DNA from: Hordeum vulgare subsp. vulgare
Taxonomy: Eukaryota; Streptophyta; Magnoliopsida; Poales; Poaceae
Direction of reading: 5' to 3'
DNA length: 64,000 nucleotides
NCBI RefSeq assembly: GCF_904849725.1
Contig: NC_058522.1
Coordinates: 196,895,986 to 196,959,985 of the forward strand
Shown: positions 48,242 to 59,119 of the stretch, in pieces
Numbering within the stretch: the stretch's first letter is position 1
Layout: the number at the start of each line of letters is the position of its first letter
Program-made: the position numbers and the translations under genes
The notes under the pieces: model-generated
What the model was told of the DNA's origin: nothing
Database searches by the model: none
What the model saw: only the letters and a program-made list of their open reading frames with translations

Positions 48242-49605
48242 AGGTTGGATCTCGTAGAAAATGAGGTTTATTTTCTTCTTCCTGATCTGTATCCGATTAA
48301 ACTAGTTTCTTGGACTAAACTCATGGGGGTGTACATCTTAAGTGCATATTGCCGGTTATACAATTATATTTTCTTCCATGCTAGGTCGTTTAATCTAGTT
48401 TCTACTTTCAAGTACCCGCCGACCGGTGTGCGCATCTTAATCCCTTATTGCAAATCCTCTGTTATCCATGTTAGATTTGCTCCTAGGGTCTTCTCTAGTG
48501 AGGGCATTTGTTGCCAGATAACTAGCACACGCTTCCGTACTAACCTCTCTTGGTGATAAACATACATCAGATGCATCTTAATTGGTTTGCCAATTAAACG
48601 GTGCAAAAACATCATCATATCCATAGGTCAGTGTGGGATGAAAATCACTACTGTTTGTGGACCTAAAATAGATGCTAGTGCAGCAGAAATGAAGATGATA
48701 TTATTCTCTTGGGATCTGCTGTTTCAGTGGACTACCACTCCACACTGTATTGTTTGGTTTTGTAACTGTGGTGTTTTTGTTTTATATATAAAGTGGAATG
48801 AGAGCCTGTTTCGAGAATATTGTTATTTAGCTGTTACCATCTTGACTGGAAATAGTTTGTTGTTTTATATATAAAGTGGAACGAGAGCCTGCCATAAGAT
48901 GTTTTTGTTCCCAAGGGTCCGTTTCTTTGCCGTGATAACTAGCTCATTATTCATTGTTAGCTTCTCTTTACGAGTAAATAGTATACTCATGTTGACTTGC
49001 CTGCCAACTAATCTGATTCAAAATCATCACATGCATAGGTACTTGGGCATGGGATGGGAATCACAATTGTTGTGGAGTAAATGAAGAATATCTTGTTATT
49101 TGGCTGCTACCATTGATGTTCTTGTAGATTGAAAATTTCCATGGGTGCTTCCCTACGCAACGAATATATTGGATCAAGCATCATGTCGTGGACATCATAA
49201 GATTTTTATGTCTTGATAGTGATGTCTACGGGTTGAATTGTGCTTCTTTTATGAGCTCTTCTAATAAAGCTGCTTTTTTACTCTTTTTTTATAATAATAA
49301 TGTCTTTCCTTGATTTGATACCTTGTATACGTGGGAATTATGTTAGCTGCAAAAAAGGAAATTAGTAATTTCTTTTCACCCATTGCTCGATCTCATGTAG
49401 CTCAGCGACCTAGGGATTCCTATTATGCTTCTCCTGCACACATTTACTGCTCGTCATTGCTATCTTGAGCTGTTGGTTCTCCTCTAGCTCAGCTGATGGT
49501 GTTGCTAGACCAAAGACACTGATCGGGATTGCCCTCTTAGCTAGATGGGCTCTTATTATCTATGTTTTTTGTTGGGGCTGGCTGGTGTTTAATTGGTTAG
49601 GGCAG

Positions 49606-49822
49606 GCAGATCGAGGACCTGGAGCGCGCCGGAGGGGTCAAGCCTAGCACCCTAACTGTCGACGGCGTCCCCGTCGACAGCTACCTCACCAGGTCCCCAT
49701 CCCTCTGCCTGCGGCGGGGTGTGGTGGCCTCCGACTACATAGAGGTATATGCCTCCATGGTAGGCAACTATGGCCATCACGTCGTGGAGCAGCGTTCTGT
49801 CATGGTCAACTGGATCATCGAG
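49606..49822 (+). pseudogene. Captured exon, product unrecognised
   Basis: A GC-rich segment of 217 bp bounded by GGTTAGGGCAG (acceptor) and ATCATCGAG before GTTTGT (donor). One frame is open for 72 codons, from [16 protein letters not shown] to VMVNWIIE, with balanced protein-like composition and no stop. The end ([11 protein letters not shown]) weakly resembles the start of a cyclin box, but too little is present to name it. Neighbouring sequence is AT-rich and intron-like. Most likely a fragment of a host gene carried by CACTA-3. Confidence 0.5.
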
Positions 49823-51290
49823 GTTTGTGTACTACAACAGCACTGTACTCTGCATTCTACATGTATACCACGATTCCACTTTATCTCAGTTCCAATTTGT
49901 GGTACAAGCTCGCCCTACAGATTTACAATCATGCTGGTTTTGTGATGGTAATTTACTATAAAGTCACAATGTACCGCAAATTCAATGTTGGTTTAGTTCT
50001 CTGAGTGATATCTATTCTAAAAGCACTGTGGTTGTGTGGCCGATCTCTGGTGTGTTTATGTGTTCGGTGTGCTGAGGCAGTTGACCTAACTATGCGTTCT
50101 GTTAAATTTTGCAGGGGGTAGTTGTCTACTGTCGTAGATATTATTGTGCAACATTATGATCGCTAGATTGCTCAGAGGCATTGTTTATTGTGCAGAGTGA
50201 TCATGTGTTATTGTTTTTTCCAAAATCTTGTAACAAAATCTTATTGTTCAACATTCTGATTAGTAGATTGCAGGTGGGAATTCAGATTGAACTAACATTT
50301 TGTTTTCATCATCAAGTGCGCAGAAACCAGGGGTCTTGGGAATTGGGCCATGGGCGTGACATGATGTGCATATACTTTGCTTATTAGATGTTGTTGTTAC
50401 ATAGTACATCACGCACTAAATATGTTTCAGTGTGAGCTATGTCGTTGGCTGGTATTGCTTCTGGAAAATAGATAGATAGTTGCTACTGTATTACACCTCC
50501 TGTGCTCCTAATACACGTGTAAATGGATAGTGTAACCAGTAAATTGGGGCAGTTCCTTCTCACCTTAAATTCATCATACTTGTCTAGTTAGTTATGTTGC
50601 AAGAAATGTCTGCCAATTTGAATCTGAATAATCAAATTCTACCTTCCTGGTTGAAATGTTTCTTGCACACAGTTGATCATGCTCAAGGCCATTGCTACAA
50701 ATCTATTTTTAGGAGAAGTACGCTGGCGCGACACGGGTGAATGGCAAGCTGGAGGAAATGTATTTGCTATATTTTGTCTGTTTTTGTTATATTCCTGTTT
50801 AAGGAAATGCATCCATGAGATGAGTTATTGTGTTATGTAAACCTGGGAGATGTATTATGTGATATTATATGATGGATGATTTTAATTCGATTTGGAGTTT
50901 TCTTGATTTGAATATGAAATAGTGTTGGATTTAATATTCGACAAATAATTGGGTTGAAATGACCCAACAAAATAGAAATGAAACCAAGTTCTAGAACAAA
51001 AAGTTGCTGAATTCAAAAATGAAAAAAGGCCAAAACTGAAACTGGACCAAATGTATTTGGGCACTAAAAGGCCAGGGTCCAAATTATACTGATACAAAAA
51101 ATTTCAAAAAAAATACTAGAAGTTGCTGTAAATAGGGTAAGGCCCAAAAAGAAGCCTAATAAGAAAAAGCCTAAAAAAATAAAACCAACCCATGTGATCA
51201 ATTGAAATGGGTTGGGCTGATTTCAACCATGACATTTTGATTTCTTCGTAATTTTGCCACGTAGGACTTCCAAGTAGGACTGGGTTAGGT
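49823..51290. other. AT-rich, intron- or 3'-flank-like DNA of CACTA-3
   Basis: No further exon is convincing. T-rich stretches with scattered short frames fill the interval up to the right subterminal repeats. Confidence 0.4.
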
Positions 51291-51549
51291 TGCCAACGAC
51301 GATTTAGGATTATCGTAACGGTTACGATGAGCCAAGAATCATCGTAAAAGTTACGACGATTTCGATCAAAACGTCGCTGCTGTCAGTTTATGACGCTTCA
51401 TTTTCGACGCTTCGTTTTTCGTCGTGAGATCATCGTAAATTAAAAACCGCGACGATGTAGCGACGAAAATATAGCATCGTGTCAATATTCCTGATTTGTG
51501 TGAAAATTTCTGGATATTATTAAAAAATAAAATAAGCAGGGGCAGTTTG

Positions 51550-52045
51550 GACCATTTGCCGTCTTCCCACCGAGGGCAAAGGAGCTAGAGGAGACGGCAA
51601 AGGACCCAAACTGGCCTTTTGAATCAAACTGGGTGCCCCCTTTGCCATCTGCCATGCTTGTGGGCAGACAACAAAGCGGCAAAGGGAATACGGCAAAGGG
51701 GCAAACGAGAGGGACTTTGGTGGGACCTTTGCTGTCAGCCCACCAGTATGGCAGACGGCAAAGGGGTGTAGGGCAAACTGCAAACTATCTGTGGGCCCAG
51801 CAGGCTGCCGTTGGAACTTGACGGAGGTGCCCGCGGATGTGCCGTCCTATATTATTTCCCATATGCCCCCTCATGGCAAAGATCCTTTCCCGGCAGCTCG
51901 CCCAATTGAGACACCAAAGAGGCAATTCATCGGATTTTTGTTTGCTATCCAGTTTGTCGTCTGCTGATGGATGGCAAAGGCCTTTGCCGTCCGGGATGTC
52001 CCCCTTTGCCGTCTACCATGGCAGACGGCAAAGTATCTGATCCCT
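51550..52045. repeat. CACTA-1 right subterminal repeats
   Basis: Copies in both orientations of TTTGCCGTC, GACGGCAAAG and variants, directly before the decayed terminus at 52051. They match the left end of CACTA-1 and both ends of CACTA-2. Confidence 0.85.
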
Positions 52046-52051
52046 GTAGTT

Positions 52052-53441
52052 AATTTGGACTGTTAGGCATGTTGAAATAGCGTGTGGGAAAATAAAGTAC
52101 CCTATTGATTTTCCTGTTCTTGGTTCCCCACAGGATGATTTTTGTCCGATCATATTCGGTAGACCCTTCTTGAATATTGTTAATGCTAAGATTGATTGTG
52201 AGAAAGAAAAGGTTACTGCAAGTTTTGGCGATGTGTCTCTTGAGTTCAATTTCTCTAAAGTTCTTAGACAACCCCATGACAAAGAATTGCCTAGAAAAGA
52301 TGAAATTATTAGTCTCGCTTCTATCGATGTGCCTCCTACTCATCCCTCAAAACAATATTTTCTTGATCATGAAAATGATATGCATATGAATGAAAGAAAT
52401 GAAATAGATAAGAGTTTCTTTGATCACTAACCTTTTTTAAAATAGAACCTGCGTGTTGAAATACTTGGGGATCCTCCTCCACCCATAGGCGATCCCGTGT
52501 TTGAGCTTAAACAATTACCTGATACTCTGAAGTATGCTTATCTTGATGAAAAAGAGATATATCCTGTTATTATTAGTGCTAACCATTCAGAGCATGAAGA
52601 AAAGAGATTATTGAAAACTTTGAGGAAGCACCGTGCCGCTATAGGATATACTCTTGATGATCATAAGGGCATTACTCCCACTCTATGTCAGCACAAAATC
52701 AATATGGAGCCTGATGCTAAACCAGTTGTTGATCACCAACGACGATTAAATCCTAAAATGAAGTAAGTGGTAAGAAATGAAATACTAAAGATTCTGGCGG
52801 CACGTATAATTTATCCTATTGTTGATAGTAGATGGGTTAGTCCCGTTCATTGTGTCCCTAAAAGGGGAGGTATTACCGTTGTTGCTAATGATAAGAATGG
52901 ATTGATCCTACAAAGAATTGCTACAGGATATAGGATGATAATTGATTTTAGGAAATGCAATAAGGCTACCAGGAAAGATCATAACCCGCTACCTTTTATT
53001 GAACAACTCCTAGAAATACTATTCAAACATATACATTTTTGGCTTTCTGGACGGTTATTTTGGTTTCTCTCAAATACGTGTGTCAAAAGAGGATCAAGAG
53101 AAGACCACTTTTACATGCCCTTTCGGTACCCTTGCTTATAGACGTATGCCTTTGGGTTTATAGAATGCACCTTCTACCTTTCAAAGATGTATGATGGCTA
53201 TATTCTCTAACTGATGGGAAAAGATTATTGAGGTTTTTATGGACGATTTTTCTTTTTACGGGACTTCTTTTGATGATAGCTTGAGCAACCTTGATCGAGT
53301 TTTCTAGAGATGTGAAGAAACTAATCCTGTCTTGAATTGGGAGAAGTGCCACTTTATGGTTAATGAAGGCATTGTCTTGGGCACGAAATCTTCGAAAGAG
53401 GTATTGAAGTTGATAAAGCTAAAGTTGATGCTATTGAAAAA
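52052..53441 (+). pseudogene. Athila-like pol: protease end and reverse transcriptase
   Basis: Host coding resumes in frame after the AAT duplication and includes FCPIIFGRPFLN, the conserved C-terminal protease/linker region. A stop follows at 52428-52430. Reverse transcriptase begins after 52497. A stop at 52764-52766 precedes a segment with WVSPVHCVPKRGG and RMIIDFRKCNKATRKDHNPLP, the usual RT fingers. Frame changes follow near 53040 and 53100. The catalytic box reads FMDD (53231-53245), the form common in this lineage in place of YxDD. This enzyme copies element RNA into DNA. Stops and shifts make it inactive. Confidence 0.85.
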
Positions 53442-54236
53442 ATGGCGTGTCAAACAGATATCAAAGGTATAGGAAGTTTCCTTGGTCATGCTGGTTTCTA
53501 TAGGGGATTTATTAAAGACTTCTCTAAGATTTCAGAGGCTCTCACCATTATTTTGCAAAAGAATGTTCCATTCGTTTTTTATGATGATTGTGTAGAAGCA
53601 TTTGAAATTCTTAAGAGAGCCTTGATCACTGCACCTGTTGTTCAACCACTTGATTGGAGCCTACCCTTTGAAATTATGTGTGATGCCAGTGATTATGCTG
53701 TTGGTGTTGTTCTATGGAAAATATTTCATAAGAAATTGAATGTCATCCATTACGCTAGTAAAACTCTAGAGAGTGCTCAAAGAAACTACGCTACCACTGA
53801 AAAGGAACTTTTAGCAGTTATGTTTTCTTGTGATAAGTTTAGACCTTATATTATTGATTACAAAGTATCTGTTCACACTGGTCACGCTGCTATTAAATAC
53901 CTTATGGAAAAGGAAGATGCTAAACCTAGACTTATTAGATGGGTTCTTGTGCTACAAGAAGTTGATCTGCATATTATTGATAGAAAGGGTGCTGGTAACC
54001 CCGTAGCAGATAACTTTTCTAGACTAGAGAATGTTCTTGATGACCCACTACCTATTGATGATAGCTTTCCTGATGAACAATTAGCTGTCATAAATGCTTC
54101 ACGCAGTGCTCCTTGGTATGTTGATTATGCTAACAACATTGTTGCTAAATTTATACCGCCTAGTTTCACATACCAACAAAAGAAAAAGTTCTTCTATGAT
54201 TTAAGACATTACGTTTTGGACGATCCACACCTTTAG
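53442..54236 (+). pseudogene. Athila-like pol: RNase H
   Basis: A 264-codon open frame holds the end of the RT thumb (FLGHAGFYRGFIKDFSKI) and the RNase H domain. The catalytic carboxylates sit in CDASDYAVGVVL and in the NYATTEKELLAVMF block, and a VHTGHAAIKYL segment follows. The usual Asp before that His block appears changed to Gly. The frame stops at 54234-54236, just before the integrase zinc region. RNase H removes element RNA from the RNA-DNA hybrid. Confidence 0.85.
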
Positions 54237-55349
54237 AAAGAAGGAGTAGATGGTATTATTAGATGTTGTGTACCTGAGCATGAACAGGGACAGATCCTAC
54301 ACAAGTGTCACTCCGAGGCCTACGGAGGACATCACGCTACAGATAGAACTGCACATAAGGTATTACAATCTGCTTTTTGTTGGCCTAGTTTCTTCAAGGA
54401 TGCTTGTAAGTTTGTCTTGTCTTATGATGAATGTCAAAGAATTGGTAATATTAGTAGACGTCAGGAAATGCCTATGAATTACTTTCTTGTTATTGAACAA
54501 TTTGATGGTTGGTGTTTTGATTATATATGACCTTTTCCAAAGTCCAACGGGTATACTCATATTCTAGTTGTTGTTGATTATGTTACTAAGTGGGTAGAAG
54601 CTATTCAAACTAGTAGTGCTGAACATAACACTTCTATTAAAATGTTGAAATAAGATATTTTCCCTAGATTTGGAGTCCCTAGATATTTAATGCCTGATAG
54701 GATTTCACACTTTATTCATGGTGCTTTCCGTAAATTGCTTGCTAGGTATGATCTTAATCATAGAATTGCATCTCCTTATCATCCTCAGTCTAGTGGTCAA
54801 GTAGAATTGAGCAATAGAGAAATTAAATTCATATTGCAAAAGACCTGTAATAGATCTAGAAAGATTTGGTCTAAGAAACTTGACGACGTGTTATGGGCTT
54901 ATATAGCCGCTTACAAAAACCCTATGGGTATGTCTTCGTATAAAATGGTTTATGGTACAACATCTCACTTACCTCTAGATCTAGAACATAAAGTTTATTG
55001 GGCAATCAAAGAGCTTAACTATGATTTCAAACTTGCTGGTGAGAAGAGGTTATTTGACATTAGCTCGCTTGATGAATGGAGAACCCAAGCCTATGAGAAT
55101 GCTAAGTTGTTTAAAGAAAAGGTTAAGAGATGGCATGATAGAAGGATACAAAAGCGTGAACTGAATGTAGGTGATCATGTATTGCTACACAACTCTAGTT
55201 TAAGATTTTTTGCAGGAAAACTTCTCTTTAAATGTGAAGGGCCTTACATTATCGAGGAAGTATATCGTTCTGGTGCTATCAAGATCAACAACACCGAAGG
55301 CACAAATTCGAAGGTGGTAAATGGGCAAAGAATCAAACATTATATCTGA
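54237..55349 (+). pseudogene. Athila-like pol: integrase
   Basis: The N-terminal zinc-binding region is present (CHSEAYGGHHATDRT), but one cysteine of its CxxC pair appears as Tyr (SYDEC). The core keeps its Asp (WCFDYI), a second Asp (YLMPDRISHF) and the Glu in YHPQSSGQVELSNRE, the expected catalytic triad. A chromatin/DNA-binding C-terminal part follows (LNVGDHVLLHNSSL) and the frame ends at 55349. Stops at 54528 and 54651 and a frame change near 54480 break it. Integrase inserts the DNA copy into the genome. Confidence 0.85.
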
Positions 55350-55763
55350 GGTACACCCAAAAATGTTGAAACCAATATTATCAATACCATAACTCTGAAG
55401 GAGGACATTAGGGAGACCTATCAGAATGTTTTAGACTCCGAAAATTAATAGGTATGTGTTACGGTAACCAAACCGACTTCAAAACTTTTTGAATTGCAAT
55501 TTATACCCATTTTGGAATATTTAAAAAATTAGGAAAATTCAAAGAAGTCCGAAGAGTTCACAAGGGGGCGTGACCTACCCCCCTGGGCCCGCCCTGTAGG
55601 CTTTTGGACACCCCGTGTACCCTCCAGATTCCGTTTTCTTGTCATATACTCTTTCGGGTTGGCAGAAATTCATTATATAATCTCCCGAAGATTTTGACCT
55701 TTGTATCACGACAATATCTCCTATTTTCATTTTGAGCTGTTTCTGCAGCAGATTTAGATCAAC
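55350..55763 (+). other. Spacer after pol
   Basis: No coding sequence is recognised. It separates integrase from a small downstream ORF in the host element. Confidence 0.5.
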
Positions 55764-56072
55764 ATGACGTCTTCAAGTGCTTTGAAGGATAATTTCGTCA
55801 AGATGGTCATCAACCCCAACCTTGCGGAGGTGCTGCAACACCCTCAAACCATTGAGATGCATGAGGGGTTGCTGCACATCCGTGATGTTGAGGGGCCAAA
55901 GAAGACCGGAAGCATGGAGACAAGGCTCGAAGCAATGGAGCAACAAGTCTTTAAGTGCCAAGGGATCGTGGAACGAGTACTCAATGCTAATCACATGATG
56001 ATCGCAGAGTTTACCCATAAGCACAAGCTGGACGCCAAGGACATCTCGGATCACGTCTTCAAGCTTTACTAG
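55764..56072 (+). CDS. Small extra ORF between pol and 3' LTR
   Basis: 102 codons from ATG at 55764, starting MTSSSALKDNFVKM, with no internal stop, unlike the pol genes. It is rich in charged residues and heptad-like Leu/Ile/Val spacing (METRLEAMEQQVFK, then IVERVLNANHMM), suggesting a short coiled coil. There is no signal peptide or membrane segment, so it is not an envelope-like protein by sequence, although Athila elements often have extra ORFs in this position. I do not recognise the family. It may be a remnant of a longer ORF. Confidence 0.5.
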   Translation: MTSSSALKDNFVKMVINPNLAEVLQHPQTIEMHEGLLHIRDVEGPKKTGSMETRLEAMEQQVFKCQGIVERVLNANHMMIAEFTHKHKLDAKDISDHVFKLY

Positions 56073-57849
56073 AAATTGTGCATCTCCAATCCCAGATCTG
56101 TGAACCGCAAAACCAAAACTATGAGTATAATACACATTTAAGAGAATGAGTTTGGCTATAGATTTGAGTATACCAGAGACTCGTTCATATTTTTAAAATG
56201 GTGAGCCCATGCCTTGGAAGACGGAGGACAAGCTTTCAACCTCACCAACAACTCCAACATCACCACCCCCGAAGAAAGACAACTAAACAAATGGGTATAG
56301 GGCACTCCCCTTGGATAATGCCAAGCTTGGGGGAGGTGCCCCGGTATCGTATCACCATCACATCTTTTACTTTCTTTGTTTTTCCTCTTTCGATCCTTTT
56401 GGTTATATCTCCATCTAGTAGAATAAAGATTTAGTGAGATCTAGTTTCGAGTTTTTCTTTATGTCCCCCTATGTAAGAAAGTCCGAGAGTTATATAATAA
56501 ACATTAGTTTTTAGTTTAGGGCTTTGCTTGCTTGCTATGATCTTAAGAAATAGAAATAGAAATAGAAATAAATATAGAATAAAAGCCAAGAGTATATATA
56601 ATGATATAATGGCGAGTGATGACTTCACATATTAAAAGTATGTCGATTGAAATTTGTTGTGAGTTGACAAACAAAGCTATTGGTCATTGTTGCAATTAAA
56701 AGGAAGTAATAAAGAAAGAGAAGTTCACATATAAATATATTATCGTAGACATATTTTTGATTGTGAGCACTCATTAAAATAGTATATGTTTAGAAGTTGA
56801 TATTGGACAAGGAAGACAACATAATGAGTTATGTTTTCTTATTTCCGAACAGAAGTTATATGGTTATAGATCGTTCAACATGTGTCGCTTGCTTGCACCC
56901 CCATATTAGCCAAAAACTTCCGCACCAAGTAGAGATACTACTTGTGCATCCAAACACCTTAAACCCAATTTTGACTTGAGAGTCCACCATACCTACCTAT
57001 GGATTGAGGAAGATCCTTCAAGTAAGTTCGCATCAGTGCAAGTAATAAAAAATGCTCTCTAAATATGTGTGATCTATTAGTATGAGGAAAATAAACTTTA
57101 TATGAACTTGTTATATACCAGAAATAAAAGCGCCAGACTGCATAATAAAGTTCCTTGTCACAAGGTAAATATAAAGTGATGTTCTTTTGCATTAAGGGAA
57201 TGCGCATCCAACTAGAAAAGCGCATGACAACCTCTCTTTCCCTCAATGAAGGGCCTATCTGTTACCTTTACTTTCTAGTATTTACCTTTATGCAAGAGTC
57301 ATGGTGATCTTCACCATTTATTTTATTTCTCCTTCATCTTTTGGCAAGCGTCATGTGTTGGGGAATGATCTAGACAAATATATCCACTCGTATGTGGGTG
57401 ATCATGAGTTATTATTGTTGACATTACCCTTGAGGTAAATAGCTAGGAGACCAAACTATAAGCCCCTATCTTTCTCTGTGCCCGATTGAAGATTTGAACT
57501 CATAGGTACCACGTGAGTGTTAGCAATTACGAAAGACTATGAGATGATTGAGTACGTGGATTTGCTTTACAAGCTCTTATATTCACCCTTTCCTATGTTA
57601 CGATAAATTGGAATTGCTTTAATGACTGAGATCATAATTTGTTAGTTCTCAATAGAGTTTTGATTCATATATTACCTAGTGAATGAATTGTTACTCTAGC
57701 ATAAGATATTCTTTGTCAATATGTATTGTTGTTCTAAAGATAACCATGATTCCTTCATGTCCGTATTTTATTTTTATGGACACCTCTATCTCTAAACATG
57801 TTGGCATATTTATCGATCCTGGTTTTCGCTTCAGGACAAGCAAGGTCTA
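56073..57849 (+). other. 3' untranslated region of the Athila-like element
   Basis: About 1.8 kb of AT-rich sequence with no recognisable gene. Short frames on both strands are not supported. It leads into the polypurine tract. Confidence 0.6.
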
Positions 57850-57862
57850 AGATTGGGGGAGT
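57850..57862 (+). promoter_or_regulatory. Polypurine tract
   Basis: AGATTGGGGGAGT lies directly before the 3' LTR start TGATACGTCC. It is the expected primer for second-strand synthesis and confirms plus orientation. Confidence 0.75.
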
Positions 57863-59119
57863 TGATACGTCCATTTTGCATCATGCTTTTATATTGATAT
57901 TTATTGCATTATGGGCTACTAATACACATTATGGTACAATACTTATGCCTACCTCATTTATTTTACAAGGTTTACACGAAGAGGTAGAATGCCGGCAGCT
58001 GGAATTCTGCACAACTCCAAAAGTCCTAAAAACTTACGGAGAATTATTTTGGAAATATAAAAAATATTGGGAGAAAGAAATACAACAGGGGACCCACGAG
58101 GTGGCCACAAGCAAGGGGGCGCAACCTACCCCCCTTGGTGCGCCCTAAAGGCTTGTGGGCCCCGTGGCATGCCTCTAGTGCCCATCTTGTGCTATATGAA
58201 GGGTTATGACCTGGAAAAATCATATCAGAACTTTCTATGCGAAGCGCTGCCGTCTCAAGCTGGAACTTCGGTAGAACCAATCTAGAACTCCGGAGTTGCT
58301 ATTCCGACGGGGAAACTTCCGTCCCGGAGGGGGAAATCGAAGCCATCATCATCGGCATAGATTCTCTCATTGAGAGGGGGTCAATCTCCATCAACATGTT
58401 CATCAACACCATTTCCTCTCCAAACCCTAGTTCATCTCTTGTATCTGATCTTTGTCTCAAAACCTCAGATTTGTATATGTTGGTTGCTAGTAGTGTTGAT
58501 TATTCCTTGTAGTTGATGCTAATTGGTGTACTTGGTGGAAGATCCTATGTTCGAATCCTTAATGATTATTAATACTACTCCGATTATGAATATGAATATG
58601 CTTTTAGAGTAATTATCTTTGTTCCTGAGGACATGGGATAAGTCTTGTTATAAGTCATCATGTGAATTTGGTATTCCTTCGATATTTTGATGATATGTAT
58701 GTTGTCTCTCCTCTTGTGGTGTCATGTGAACATCGACTACATGAAACTTCACCATTATTTGGGCCTAGGCGAAGGCATTGGGAAGTAATAAGTAGATGAT
58801 AGGTTGCTAGAGTGACACAACGTTCAACCCTAGTTTATGTGTTGCTTCGTAAGGGGCTGATTTGGATCTAGATGTTTCATGCTATGGTTAGATCTATCTT
58901 AATTGTTCTTTCGTAGTTGCGGATCCTTGCGAGAGAGGTTAATCATAAATGGGATATTTTTCGAAGTAAGGGCAGCAACTAAGCACCGGTCCACCCACAT
59001 ACCAAATTATCAAAGTAACGAACGTGAATCATATGAGCATGATGAAAACTAGTTTGACAAAAATTCCCATGTGTCCTCGGGAGTGCTTTGCTTTATATAA
59101 GAGTTTGTCCAGGATTGTG

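Larger units (their letters stand above)
43446..51502. mobile_element. CACTA-3, non-autonomous CACTA-like element
   Basis: The left end reads CATTACAAGAAATATGC and the right end, in reverse complement, CACACAAATCAGGAATATTG; both are one or two changes from CACTACAA. Subterminal motifs built on ACGACGAT / ATCGTCGTAA occur at 43480-43670 and 51295-51480. Flanks are ATA and AAA, so a 3-bp duplication is only two-thirds conserved. No transposase is present in about 8 kb. The interior holds a satellite-like array, a duplicated block and exon-like GC-rich sequence. Borders are good but not proven. Confidence 0.7.
15950..52051 (+). mobile_element. CACTA-1, CACTA (En/Spm) DNA transposon
   Basis: It starts CACTAC at 15950 and ends CTGTAGTT at 52051, a decayed form of the expected GTAGTG end. 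The 3-bp duplication AAT flanks it (15947-15949 and 52052-52054). The host protease frame resumes across this duplication, which independently proves the borders. Subterminal TTTGCCGTC-type repeats lie at both ends. Genes are on the plus strand: a TNP2-type transposase, then a second Ptta/En/Spm-type gene. After removing three nested insertions the element is about 13.7 kb. Both genes are broken and the right terminus is mutated, so it is unlikely to move on its own. Confidence 0.9.

Noticed and set aside
49606..49822. Naming the captured exon as a cyclin
   Set aside because: Only the last dozen residues resemble a cyclin-box start, which is too little to name a family.
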